A DNA stretch of 64,000 nucleotides from Alistipes sp. (lineage in GTDB: Bacteria > Bacteroidota > Bacteroidia > Bacteroidales > Rikenellaceae), in the NCBI GenBank assembly GCA_017631275.1, contig JAGBTQ010000004.1, forward strand, positions 1 through 64,000, written 5' to 3'. The position numbers and the translations under genes are program-made. Each line of letters begins with the position of its first letter. Within the stretch, counting starts at the first letter, position 1. Of this stretch, positions 43,526-51,926 are shown in pieces. The notes below the pieces were generated by a model, which was not told where the DNA came from, searched no databases, and saw only the letters and a program-made list of their open reading frames with translations.

Positions 43526-45061
43526 TTACTGAGCCTGATCAAACATCTCAGGAGTTACGCGTACAGCATACTGTGTAGCTGTGTTCTCCTCGTTGATAAC
43601 CTCAAAGAAGAATACGTAATCATCTTTATCTACGCCAGGGAACGAAACGGTAGTGCCCTCTGCTGTCTTTGCAGCTGCCAATGTATCTGCAGATACAGAA
43701 GTGCGGAACATGAAGAATGCCTGAATCTGTGACCAGTCGTTTGGATCCCAATACTTAGCAAAGTCGTAGTTAGCCCAAAGCTGAGCACCAATCTTAAGGT
43801 CTGTAGCATACTGGTTGGTCTTAACACCAAAGTTTACGTTGTACTTGAAGCCGTCCTTAGTAATTACTGCGTCAGAAACCTCGAGTGAAGCAAGGATGTC
43901 TGTTGAAGGAGATGCAGTTCTGAATGGTACTGCAACATAGTTGTAGTCGTAAACCGAAGTTGGGTCAACCGTTGTAGGATCCACATAGAACAATACTACT
44001 ACATAGTCAGTGTCGTTCTTAAGAGTCTGGTATGCTGAGATTGTTGCTGCACCCTTGCGACCAAGCTTATCCTCCTGGATAATGTCGCCGAAGCTGAAGC
44101 CCTGCTCCACAGCGATGTTGTTAAGACCAAAGTAGCTACGCATAACGATGTTTGCACGAGCCTCATTTGCCAATGTCTCATCATATGACTTCTTAGTCCA
44201 GATGTAGTATGTCCACTGCTGATCAGCCTTTGCAGGTGTTACATCGAGGTTGAAGTTTGTGTGGTTTGTCACGAGGTTGCTCGTTGTGAACAATGTACTT
44301 GAATCAATAGGCTCGCCCTTAGGTGTTGAAAACGCATAGCGGAAGAGCTTCATCTCATCAACCTTGTTGTGCATAGCCTCCCAGTTCTCGAAGTTGAATG
44401 CTACTACAAGGTAGTCAGTCTCGGCAGCAAGTCTGCAATCGAGGGTTGTTCTTCCCTGAGTAATCCAGTCGCCGCTGCTAGGGTTCTCGATGATGTACTC
44501 GAAAATCTGATAGTCGTTGTTGTAGATGTTAAAAGCATCAAGCTCCATCTTTGTGATAACACGGAAGTAGTAGCGGTTAGCTGCTGAGTTAGGAGTAGCT
44601 GTAACCGATGCAGATGTTGCGGTGATGTCCTTAACCTCAAACTCTACATCGAAGAGCTCTGGGGCAATAGGCGCCTCAGCCTTAGATGTGGTGATGTCAA
44701 GGCGGCTAAGCTTATCTGTCGATGTGATGTAGAAGGCGATAAGAGCGTAGTCGGTCTCAGGCAAAAGGTTGTTTGCGCCGATAAGCTGAGTGCCCTTACG
44801 TGTCTTGAATGACTCGCTATTTACAGCCTCGTCAATAATCTCTGCATCGCTCTTATCTGCGATGTCGGCAGCTGCAACAATCGCAGCGTAGTAGTTAGCA
44901 GCGGCATCTGCTGGCGTAATCTTCACCTGGATAGATGAGGCAGTCACGTTTGGCTCGCCAAAGCTAAAGCCGGTGTTGTCGTTGCCGCCCTGCTGTGATG
45001 GCTCGCAGCTAACGCCAACCAGCGCCAAGAGCGCAAGCATCATCGAAAAAAGTTTTCTCAT
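43526..45061 (-). CDS. Surface lipoprotein with Fn3-like repeats
   Basis: From the ATG at 45061 the product has 511 residues, with a signal peptide and lipobox GVSC followed by EPSQQ. An in-frame ATG 45 bases upstream would put 15 residues in front of the signal peptide, so 45061 is preferred. The mature part looks like repeated Fn3- or Ig-like units beginning at about residues 34, 140, 260 and 390 (each with an NYYAAIVAA, NRYYFRVI, QWTYYIWTK or DLKIGAQLW strand and an ETDYALIAF- or DTDYVVVLF-type strand). The same unit style occurs in the lipoprotein at 49732. Function unknown. Confidence 0.82.
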   Translation of the reverse strand: MRKLFSMMLALLALVGVSCEPSQQGGNDNTGFSFGEPNVTASSIQVKITPADAAANYYAAIVAAADIADKSDAEIIDEAVNSESFKTRKGTQLIGANNLLPETDYALIAFYITSTDKLSRLDITTSKAEAPIAPELFDVEFEVKDITATSASVTATPNSAANRYYFRVITKMELDAFNIYNNDYQIFEYIIENPSSGDWITQGRTTLDCRLAAETDYLVVAFNFENWEAMHNKVDEMKLFRYAFSTPKGEPIDSSTLFTTSNLVTNHTNFNLDVTPAKADQQWTYYIWTKKSYDETLANEARANIVMRSYFGLNNIAVEQGFSFGDIIQEDKLGRKGAATISAYQTLKNDTDYVVVLFYVDPTTVDPTSVYDYNYVAVPFRTASPSTDILASLEVSDAVITKDGFKYNVNFGVKTNQYATDLKIGAQLWANYDFAKYWDPNDWSQIQAFFMFRTSVSADTLAAAKTAEGTTVSFPGVDKDDYVFFFEVINEENTATQYAVRVTPEMFDQAQ

Positions 45062-45251
45062 AGTTACCAATGGTTTTTTAGTTAGTATTAATATTTTTAT
45101 TCTCAAAATTCACTTGCTTTATCTAGCATTACTTGCGTAGCAAGTCGTCACAAAGATAGTGATATTATCTGTAATTCACCAAATTCGCATAAAAATTATT
45201 TGTTGGCGTGTTAAAAAAATGCGAGGAGTTGCTAGTTTCATGAAAAAATAT

Positions 45252-45259
45252 TAATTTTG
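45252..45259 (+). promoter_or_regulatory. -7 promoter element of argR
   Basis: TAATTTTG implies a start site near 45266, which excludes an ATG at 45257 as the real start of argR. Confidence 0.6.
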
Positions 45260-45322
45260 TACGTTGTTTATGCAATAATTATGAGTGCTCATGCGCTTAA
45301 TATACAAATTAGTGGAGAACCT

Positions 45323-45787
45323 ATGAATCAGAAAACACAACGCCTATCAGTAATTCGCAAAATCATTCGCTCAGAGTTTATATCATCTCAGGAGGAGCTT
45401 ATCGCTCGCCTCGAGGAGCATGGCGTAAAGATCACGCAGTCAACACTTTCGCGTGACCTTAAGTTTATGCATGTGGCTAAGGTTCCACACAAGGAGAAGG
45501 GCTACATCTATGTTCTTCCAAACAACACCCGCAACGACCATTCAATCTCGACCAACGTGTCGGACAACATCATAGACATTGCATTTTCTGGCAATATGTG
45601 CGTGATAACCACCAAGCCTGGTTATGCAAGCGCTATCTCGGTGCCTATCGACAGCAAGGGTATCTCTGAGGTGCTCGGCACCATCGCTGGCGACAACACC
45701 ATTTTGATGATTCTTCGTGAGGGCTTCGATATGAATTCGTTGATGGATCAGCTTTATATGCTCTTTCCCTCAATCCGCAACCTTTAA
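45323..45787 (+). CDS. argR: Arginine repressor ArgR
   Basis: It controls arginine synthesis and catabolism genes, binding ARG boxes as an arginine-dependent hexamer. From the ATG at 45323 it has 154 residues, the usual length, with GGAG nine bases upstream. Upstream in-frame ATGs at 45257 and 45281 are less likely, because 45257 lies inside the promoter element. The winged helix has SQEELIARLEEHGVKITQ and the recognition motif STLSRDLK; the C-terminal domain has the arginine-binding GTIAGDNTILMI. Its stop overlaps a 128-nt repeat. Confidence 0.92.
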   Translation: MNQKTQRLSVIRKIIRSEFISSQEELIARLEEHGVKITQSTLSRDLKFMHVAKVPHKEKGYIYVLPNNTRNDHSISTNVSDNIIDIAFSGNMCVITTKPGYASAISVPIDSKGISEVLGTIAGDNTILMILREGFDMNSLMDQLYMLFPSIRNL

Positions 45788-45914
45788 TTTCTTGTGATAA
45801 GGGGTCATCTTCGACCTATCCCAAAAGTTGAGCACCCGAGGCTGTACTAAGTGTACTATCCTCGGGTGCTCACTTTTGCGATAAGCCAAATCTAACCCCT
45901 TCTGACAAGAAATT
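45786..45914 (+). repeat. 128-nt palindromic element, copy 9 (stem type D)
   Basis: It begins within the argR stop codon (AATTTCTTGTGATAAGGGG) and ends CCCCTTCTGACAAGAAATT. The apical stem GAGCACCCGAGG pairs perfectly with CCTCGGGTGCTC and encloses CTGTACTAAGTGTACTAT. Length 129. Confidence 0.9.
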
Positions 45915-46040
45915 AGTGCGCTGATTGAGGTGGTAGATTAGGGAGTTTAGTGATAGTCTTTCCCTAAGTTCCTTAAATTCCTTATTCTCCCTATCTTTCC
46001 TATCTTCCCTATTCTCCCTATCGTTTCCATCTCAGCGCCA
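45915..46040 (+). repeat. Repeat tail following copy 9
   Basis: AGTGCGCTGATTGAGGTGG is followed by a short purine block (GATTAGGGAG) and pyrimidine-rich TTCCCTATTCTCCCTATC-type units, reaching to the end of the convergent TonB-like gene. Confidence 0.65.
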
Positions 46041-46045
46041 TTAAC

Positions 46046-46882
46046 CTACTGAGCCACAAACGTATAGGTGATTGTGCCCTTGTGGGGTGCGGGGGCTGAG
46101 CCGTCGATATTAAATCGAGTGTTGTAGTTGCGGGCGGCCTGGATAGCGATAGCGTTGAGGCTCGAATTTGTCGATGACGACACGCGAGCATTTGTAACTG
46201 CGCCATTGCGGTCCAACCAGACGTCGAGCACCACCACGCCACCACCACGTGCCGTATAGGCAGGGATATACAAATTGTTATGGTTGCGCACAGGGTCGGT
46301 GAAGCAGTAGCTCACGGTACATGCACCCTGATACTTGCCCTTATTCTCATTCTCGCTCTTCGAGTCGCCCGTATCTTCGCCACCGCCCTTGCCACTCTTG
46401 CCTGAGCCCTTCACCGAGCTGGTGCCCTCCTCAAGGTCGCTGCGGCTGCCGTCCATGCCATCGTTGATATCCTCCACAACCTGCTCGTTCTCGGTCTCCT
46501 GCTCGGCACTGCCCGACGAGTCCTCACTCTCTGATGCTTCGTTAGATGCCAGGTTGCGCACATTCTGCATGCGCTGGTATAGCTCCTCGGCACTAACCTG
46601 GGGCTTTGTCTCGGGCACCTTCTCCTCCTTAAACTCCTCGGGGATAATCTCGATAAGATACTCAAGGTCAATGCGCTCGACATGGTAGCGTGCTGTGGCA
46701 AGCACCGTGCCCGCAAGCACAAATACGGCAAATACCACAAGAAGTCCAATGCGGTGGTTGAACAACCACTCGCCCATGCTCTCCTTGCGCGTGTCGCCAA
46801 GGTTGATGCGTGCATGGTGTCGAGGTGCACTCTTGCGTTGGTCGCCTCTATTTATATCTCTTTTATTTGAGTTGTTCTGCAT
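46046..46882 (-). CDS. TonB-family protein
   Basis: The 278-residue product has a short basic cytoplasmic N terminus, one membrane segment (about 46-63), a long charged low-complexity periplasmic linker (about 75-185; rich in E, S and G rather than the usual proline), and a C-terminal TonB-like domain (about 190-277; VVVLDVWLDRNGAVTNARV, then GTITYTFVAQ). It probably transmits proton-motive energy to an outer-membrane receptor, although ExbB/ExbD are not adjacent. It is divergent from lpxC-fabZ. Confidence 0.85.
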   Translation of the reverse strand: MQNNSNKRDINRGDQRKSAPRHHARINLGDTRKESMGEWLFNHRIGLLVVFAVFVLAGTVLATARYHVERIDLEYLIEIIPEEFKEEKVPETKPQVSAEELYQRMQNVRNLASNEASESEDSSGSAEQETENEQVVEDINDGMDGSRSDLEEGTSSVKGSGKSGKGGGEDTGDSKSENENKGKYQGACTVSYCFTDPVRNHNNLYIPAYTARGGGVVVLDVWLDRNGAVTNARVSSSTNSSLNAIAIQAARNYNTRFNIDGSAPAPHKGTITYTFVAQ

Positions 46883-46902
46883 AGTAATGGTAATATTCTG
46901 AG

Positions 46903-46910
46903 CAAAAATA
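46903..46910 (-). promoter_or_regulatory. Possible -7 element of the TonB-like gene
   Basis: The minus strand reads TATTTTTG (TAnnTTTG), 20 bases upstream of the start. Confidence 0.4.
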
Positions 46911-46933
46911 GTAATTTTTTTTGAGAAAATTTA

Positions 46934-46941
46934 TATCTTTG
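46934..46941 (+). promoter_or_regulatory. -7 promoter element of lpxC-fabZ
   Basis: TATCTTTG followed by CAACGATATA, 26 bases before the ATG. Confidence 0.65.
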
Positions 46942-46967
46942 CAACGATATACCAAAAATTTATTAGT

Positions 46968-48353
46968 ATGGCTATTAAACAACGTACACTTGCCCAGCCA
47001 ATTTCATTCGAGGGTAAGGGCTTGCACACAGGTTTGCAGGTTAAGATGACGGTTAATCCCGCAGACGATAATACAGGTATAATTTTCCGACGTGTTGACC
47101 TTGAGGGTTGCCCCGAGGTTCCTGCCTTGTACGACTATGTGACCGACACATCACGTGGCACAACAATCGAGAAGGGTGAGGCTAAGGTGAGCACCATCGA
47201 GCATATCATGTCGGCATTATGGACTTTAGAGGTAGATAACGCAATAGTAGATATCAACGCTCCCGAAACACCTATCATGGACGGCTCGGCACGTGAGTAT
47301 GCCCAGCGCATCATCGAGGTGGGCACAGTGGAGCAGACCGCTGAGCGCAAATATTATGAGGTTACAGAGAAGCAGGTATATACACTCCCAGAGAAGGGCG
47401 TAGCTATCGTTCTCTATCCCGACGACGAGTTCTCAGTATCGGTACATGTTGACTACAACTCAAAGGTTGTGGGCAACCAGTATGCTGTCTATAACCCAGC
47501 AGACAACTATGCCGAGAAGATATCTATGTGTCGCACATTTGTCTTCTTGCACGAGCTCGAGCCACTTATGAAGATGAACCTCATCAAGGGTGGCGACCTC
47601 GACAATGCTATCGTGGTTGTTGAGAACCCTGTATCTGACGAGCAGCTTGAGCACCTCAAAAAAATATTTGGCAAGGAGGATATCCACATTACAGGTGGTT
47701 ACCTGAACAACCAGCAGCTACGTGCCAACAATGAGTTTGCACGCCACAAGCTCCTCGACCTCCTCGGCGACTTCGCACTTCTTGGCATGCGCATCAAGGG
47801 TCGTGTATGGGCTACCCGTCCAGGCCACTTCGCTAACACCGAGTTTATGAAGGATCTCGGCCGCCAGATACGCCGTAGCGGCGACCGTCCTATGTTCAAA
47901 TATAGCGCTAAGCAGCAGCCTCTGTTGGACATCAACCAGATTAAGAGCCTTCTTCCACACCGTCCTCCATTCTTGCTTGTTGACCGTGTCTTCCACATCG
48001 GCAAGAACGACATCGGCGGTATCAAGCAGGTATCTATGAATGAGCCATTCTTCGTGGGTCACTTCCCCGAGGAGCCCGTTATGCCTGGTGTGCTCATCAT
48101 CGAGGCATTGGCGCAGTGCTGTGGCATCCTTGTGTTAAATGGCGTTGAGGATCCCGAGAGCTACTCTACATACTTCCTCAAGGCAGACGGCGTGAAGTGG
48201 AAGCGCAAGGTCGTTCCTGGCGACACCCTACAGTTGGAGTGCCACATTGGCGACTTCCGTCGTGGCATCTGCACCGCCGAGTGTAAGGCATTTGTGGGTG
48301 GTCAGCTTGCTTGCGAGGCAGTGCTCACAGCGCAGATTGTGAAGAATCGCTAA
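46968..48353 (+). CDS. lpxC/fabZ: Bifunctional LpxC deacetylase and FabZ dehydratase
   Basis: The 461-residue fusion is typical of Bacteroidota. The LpxC part (1 to about 300) removes acetate from UDP-3-O-acyl-GlcNAc, the committed step of lipid A synthesis; its zinc ligands are visible in TIEHIMSAL and in the HKLLDLLGDFAL motif. The FabZ part (about 315-461) dehydrates 3-hydroxyacyl-ACP; it has LLPHRPPFLLVDRV and the catalytic GHFPEEPVMPGVLIIEA. The fusion joins two enzymes that draw on the same hydroxyacyl-ACP pool. lpxA follows after 39 bases. Confidence 0.97.
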   Translation: MAIKQRTLAQPISFEGKGLHTGLQVKMTVNPADDNTGIIFRRVDLEGCPEVPALYDYVTDTSRGTTIEKGEAKVSTIEHIMSALWTLEVDNAIVDINAPETPIMDGSAREYAQRIIEVGTVEQTAERKYYEVTEKQVYTLPEKGVAIVLYPDDEFSVSVHVDYNSKVVGNQYAVYNPADNYAEKISMCRTFVFLHELEPLMKMNLIKGGDLDNAIVVVENPVSDEQLEHLKKIFGKEDIHITGGYLNNQQLRANNEFARHKLLDLLGDFALLGMRIKGRVWATRPGHFANTEFMKDLGRQIRRSGDRPMFKYSAKQQPLLDINQIKSLLPHRPPFLLVDRVFHIGKNDIGGIKQVSMNEPFFVGHFPEEPVMPGVLIIEALAQCCGILVLNGVEDPESYSTYFLKADGVKWKRKVVPGDTLQLECHIGDFRRGICTAECKAFVGGQLACEAVLTAQIVKNR

Positions 48354-48392
48354 TGCTTTAATTATCTACGACACAAACAATTAATACAATAT

Positions 48393-49178
48393 ATGATTAG
48401 TAACTTAGCCTACGTTCACCCCGATGCAAAGATCGGTAAGAATGTTACAATCGAGCCTTTTGCCTATGTCGAGGGCGACGTAGTCATTGGCGACGATTGC
48501 TGGATCGGCCCCCACGCCATTATCTACAATGGTGCACGACTCGGAAAGGGTAATAAGGTGCACCCCGGAGCATGCATCGCATGTCTTCCTCAAGACCTTA
48601 AGTTTGCTGGCGAAGAGACAACAGCCGTTATTGGCGACTATAACGATATTCGTGAGTGTGTGACCATTGCACGTGGTACCGCCTCACGTGGCACCACTGT
48701 TGTTGGCGACCACAACCTGCTTATGGCATATGTTCACGTGGCGCACGACGATGTTGTGGGCTCGCACTGCGTAATTGCCAACCGTGTGTCGCTTGCTGGC
48801 GAGGTAGAGGTCGGCGATTGGGTGGTTATCGGTGGCCATACAGCTATCCACCAGTGGATACATGTTGGCGACCACGCAATGATTCAGGGTGGTGCACTCC
48901 TCACGCAGGACGTTCCTCCATTTATCATCGTAACAAATGGCGAGGCACGCTATGCTGGTATCAATAAAGTTGGTCTTTCACGTCGTGGCTTCACTGCCGA
49001 GCAGATCGAGTCTATCCACAACACTTGCCGTGTATTGTTCCAGAGCGACCTCAGCTACCTTTCAGGTTGCGAGAAGGCTGAGAACGAGATTCCAGAGACT
49101 CCTGAGCGCAACAAGCTCATCGAGTTTATACGTAATTCTAAGCGAGGTGTCATCAAGCAATACCAATCTCGCCGATAA
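48393..49178 (+). CDS. lpxA: UDP-GlcNAc acyltransferase
   Basis: It performs the first step of lipid A synthesis, adding a 3-hydroxyacyl chain to UDP-GlcNAc. The 261-residue product is a left-handed beta helix of hexapeptide repeats (IGKNVTIEPFAYVEGDVVIGDDCWIGPHA) with the catalytic His in AYVHVAHDD, followed by a C-terminal helical part (LSRRGFTAEQIESIHN). It is in an operon with lpxC-fabZ. The stop overlaps a 128-nt repeat, and a second copy follows. Confidence 0.96.
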   Translation: MISNLAYVHPDAKIGKNVTIEPFAYVEGDVVIGDDCWIGPHAIIYNGARLGKGNKVHPGACIACLPQDLKFAGEETTAVIGDYNDIRECVTIARGTASRGTTVVGDHNLLMAYVHVAHDDVVGSHCVIANRVSLAGEVEVGDWVVIGGHTAIHQWIHVGDHAMIQGGALLTQDVPPFIIVTNGEARYAGINKVGLSRRGFTAEQIESIHNTCRVLFQSDLSYLSGCEKAENEIPETPERNKLIEFIRNSKRGVIKQYQSRR

Positions 49179-49306
49179 TTTGTTGTGATAAGCCGCAATC
49201 TGCGGCACATCGTAAAAAGTTAATCACCACGGGCTGTACGTTTTGTACTATCCCGTGGTGATTACTTTTTCGATGCACCACATCTCACGGCTTCTAACAA
49301 CAAATT
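49177..49306 (+). repeat. 128-nt palindromic element, copy 10 (stem type E)
   Basis: It begins within the lpxA stop codon (AATTTGTTGTGATAAG) and ends CTTCTAACAACAAATT. The apical stem AATCACCACGGG pairs perfectly with CCCGTGGTGATT and encloses CTGTACGTTTTGTACTAT. Length 130. Confidence 0.9.
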
Positions 49307-49435
49307 CTTTCTCGTGATAAGGGCGCATCTGCCGCCGCTAGCAAAAAAAGTCCCGACAATGAGCAGTACTTCTTGTACAGCCCATCGCCTCGAAATTCGC
49401 CGAGCGTTGTATCTGATAACTTCTAACAAGAAATT
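49307..49435 (+). repeat. 128-nt palindromic element, copy 11 (stem type A)
   Basis: It is directly adjacent to copy 10, starting CTTTCTCGTGATAAGGG and ending CTTCTAACAAGAAATT. The core is AATGAGCAGTACTTCTTGTA followed by CAGCCCATCG. Length about 129. Confidence 0.86.
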
Positions 49436-49731
49436 TATCTCGCTAATTGAGGTAGAATTTATAGGGAAGATAGGGAAGTGATACCCTCGCCTCATCGACC
49501 CTATTTTCCCTAAACTCCCTATCGTCCCTATCTGACCCCTTCTCACTACAATTCGGTGTGAGGTATAGTCAAAAGAGACAGAAGGGGCAAAAGAGGAAAA
49601 AGGGTCTAAAGAGTATTACAACCCTTTCAGACCCTTTTAGACCCAAATGGTGGTGATTTGCTTGATAGGGTAGATAGTGTTGTGTTGCTATCGCCTTATC
49701 AACCCTATTTACCCTATCAGCCCTATTCTAA
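49436..49731 (+). repeat. Repeat tail following copy 11
   Basis: TATCTCGCTAATTGAGGTAG is followed by GGGAAGATAGGGAAG, pyrimidine-rich blocks, a purine tract (about 49571-49612; GAAGGGGCAAAAGAGGAAAA) and CCCTATTTACCCTATCAGCC near 49700-49727. No gene is seen. It runs to the end of the convergent lipoprotein gene. Confidence 0.65.
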
Positions 49732-51894
49732 TTAATATAGCGTTACTTTGCCGCCGGCAGCGTAGTAGCTATGGATCTTGAGCTTGCCTGCAGTGTCAAG
49801 CACTACGGCTACAAGAACGTCGCCACCCCATGTGCCGCTATACTCCTGCAATGCCTCGTACTTAGGATCCCACGAGCTACCGCCGTCCTCATACTTGAGT
49901 GGATAGCCAACCTTAGCCTCCTTATATGAGCCGAGCACCTTATTCTCTGGCCACTCCGAGAAGGCATACTTTACGTTATCCTCAATCTCGGCAATTGTGC
50001 CGTTGAAACGTATGATCCACACCTTGTCGGCATTTGCCGAGCGATTGTCGGTGTTCACAGTAAGGCTAATTCTATCACTATCATCCTCCTGGCCAGTAAT
50101 AGTAACGACCATATCCACGGTACCTGTGCCATCGAACTTATGTTTATACTCCTCTACAATCTCCTCGATAGTTGTGTAGTACTCGGTAGCGTGACCTGCC
50201 AACGTAGCTACGCAGACCATCTCGCCAGCCTTGCCCTTATCGTCAATAGCCACGGCATACATATAGTACTTGCTACCTGGGTGATAGATAGCCACCTCAG
50301 CAGTAGCCACGCCATCAACCAAGGCGTACTCCTCACGGTAGTTCTGATACTCAGTAGCGTCCATGATAAACTCAAGGTTCTCGGCATATGCTGCGTGGTC
50401 GTTCTCAGGGGCAGCATAAAGGCGCACCTTAGTGGCATTGCTATCAGCCATGAGCTTAACGGTAACTATCTCGTGTGATGTCTGCTCCAAAATCTCTGCG
50501 CCAGTAATCTTTGCTATGCCCGAGAGCTTAGGTACTACGGTAGTAAACTTTTCGAAGGTAACCTCGCCCACCTTGCCATCTTTGATAGCGATAGCATAGG
50601 CGTAGTATGTCTCGCCGATGCCGAGGTTGCCCACGGTAAACTCGATAGGCTCGCTATAGATAGTTGGTATGGCGTGAGTCATGGTCATAAGGTAGTTGCT
50701 AATCTCCTCGTCGCTCTTACCCTCGAAGTCGAAAGGATTGTCAGTGTCAACCTTAGTTACTTCAGGGTCCATATATCCCACGATAATCTTGCATGCCTCC
50801 TTAGCGCTTACCTCTACCTTTGCCGATGTCTCAGCGATGTCGGTAACGTTCACTGCCACCTCCACGTTGCCGTTGAGCGTTGCTGTAGGCGCCACAAACT
50901 CCTTGGTAGTAACGTTGTATCTGCCCTCAGCATCCTCGCCATATACGGCAATGGTGTATGATGTGCCTGGCACGAGCATGATGCCGGCATTCTCCTCGCT
51001 TGTGATTAGTGAGTTGCGCACCAAGTCCTGCTCCGAGAATGTCTTGCTCTCGGTAGCTGTGTTATATACTGCAAATGGGTAGTCGGCATCAGGATTTAGT
51101 GAGCGCTGTGCCTCCTCGATAAATATGTTGCGGTTGTATGCATCGGTGTGCACTGCACCCACGGCATACTTCACGCAGTGGCTCTTCATGCTAATCACAG
51201 CGTCGAGCGAGAACTGTGTGAGGTTCTCAATAGCAATCTCAACCACAGGCGAGATAGTCATAAACTCAGCCTCGACCTCGGTGCCAATGCCGTGAGCATT
51301 CTGCGCCGCGAATACAAAGATATACTCTCGGTCGTACTCCACCTTGATGCTTACCTCAGCCTCTGCGTTGCCCTCGTGCTGCTCGTACTCCGCTGGCGAC
51401 TCGGCATCGGTTTTGATGCCCCAGTACCAGTGTGCAGTATTCTCCGAAGGTGTCACCTTGTAGCTTAGCGTCATTGTAGCCTCGTCGAACATAGGCTTCG
51501 AGATAGTGATTGTTGCCACCTCAAGGTCTGATGCCTGAACAAACTCTTTTGTCACAACATCGCTCTGACCCGCCTTATTCTCGGCATAGGCAGAGATGGT
51601 GTACTCAACGGTGTACTTAACCTCGAACTCAATCTCCTGAGCTGCAGCACCATCCACCTTTGTATATTCGGCAGTGTTGCCCTCGCTCTCTACTTTGTAG
51701 TACCATGCTGTGGCATCTGTTGATGGCACAATCATCACACTTGCGGTAGATTTTTCAGCATCGAATTCAACCTCGAGAATGCCGATTGTTGGCTTCTCAA
51801 CAGGAGTCTCCACAGGCTCCTTCTCGCAACTAACGCCCACAAACGCGAGGCACATAGCCACAATAGCAAATGCTACTTTTTTAAGTGTTTTCAT
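49732..51894 (-). CDS. Large surface lipoprotein with Fn3-like repeats
   Basis: The 720-residue product has a lipobox (VGVSC, Cys 23) followed by EKEPVE. Repeated Ig/Fn3-like units follow, starting at about residues 40, 130, 225, 340 and 455 (for example EVEFDAEKSTASVMIVPSTD and TISKPMFDEATMTLSYKVTP, each ending in a KEFV-like strand). The last 150 residues form a different, non-repeat domain. It is the last gene of the susC operon, 32 bases after the lipocalin-like gene. A binding or scaffold role at the surface is likely. Confidence 0.83.
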   Translation of the reverse strand: MKTLKKVAFAIVAMCLAFVGVSCEKEPVETPVEKPTIGILEVEFDAEKSTASVMIVPSTDATAWYYKVESEGNTAEYTKVDGAAAQEIEFEVKYTVEYTISAYAENKAGQSDVVTKEFVQASDLEVATITISKPMFDEATMTLSYKVTPSENTAHWYWGIKTDAESPAEYEQHEGNAEAEVSIKVEYDREYIFVFAAQNAHGIGTEVEAEFMTISPVVEIAIENLTQFSLDAVISMKSHCVKYAVGAVHTDAYNRNIFIEEAQRSLNPDADYPFAVYNTATESKTFSEQDLVRNSLITSEENAGIMLVPGTSYTIAVYGEDAEGRYNVTTKEFVAPTATLNGNVEVAVNVTDIAETSAKVEVSAKEACKIIVGYMDPEVTKVDTDNPFDFEGKSDEEISNYLMTMTHAIPTIYSEPIEFTVGNLGIGETYYAYAIAIKDGKVGEVTFEKFTTVVPKLSGIAKITGAEILEQTSHEIVTVKLMADSNATKVRLYAAPENDHAAYAENLEFIMDATEYQNYREEYALVDGVATAEVAIYHPGSKYYMYAVAIDDKGKAGEMVCVATLAGHATEYYTTIEEIVEEYKHKFDGTGTVDMVVTITGQEDDSDRISLTVNTDNRSANADKVWIIRFNGTIAEIEDNVKYAFSEWPENKVLGSYKEAKVGYPLKYEDGGSSWDPKYEALQEYSGTWGGDVLVAVVLDTAGKLKIHSYYAAGGKVTLY

Positions 51895-51926
51895 AGTGAT
51901 ATAGTTTTAGTTTAGATTGTTTAAGC

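Noticed and set aside
6428-49435. 128-nt elements as integron attC sites
   Set aside because: They are gene-3' palindromes of similar size, but the GTTRRRY and RYYYAAC core sites are not at the ends, the apical core is conserved rather than variable, and the host genes are ordinary chromosomal genes with no integrase nearby.
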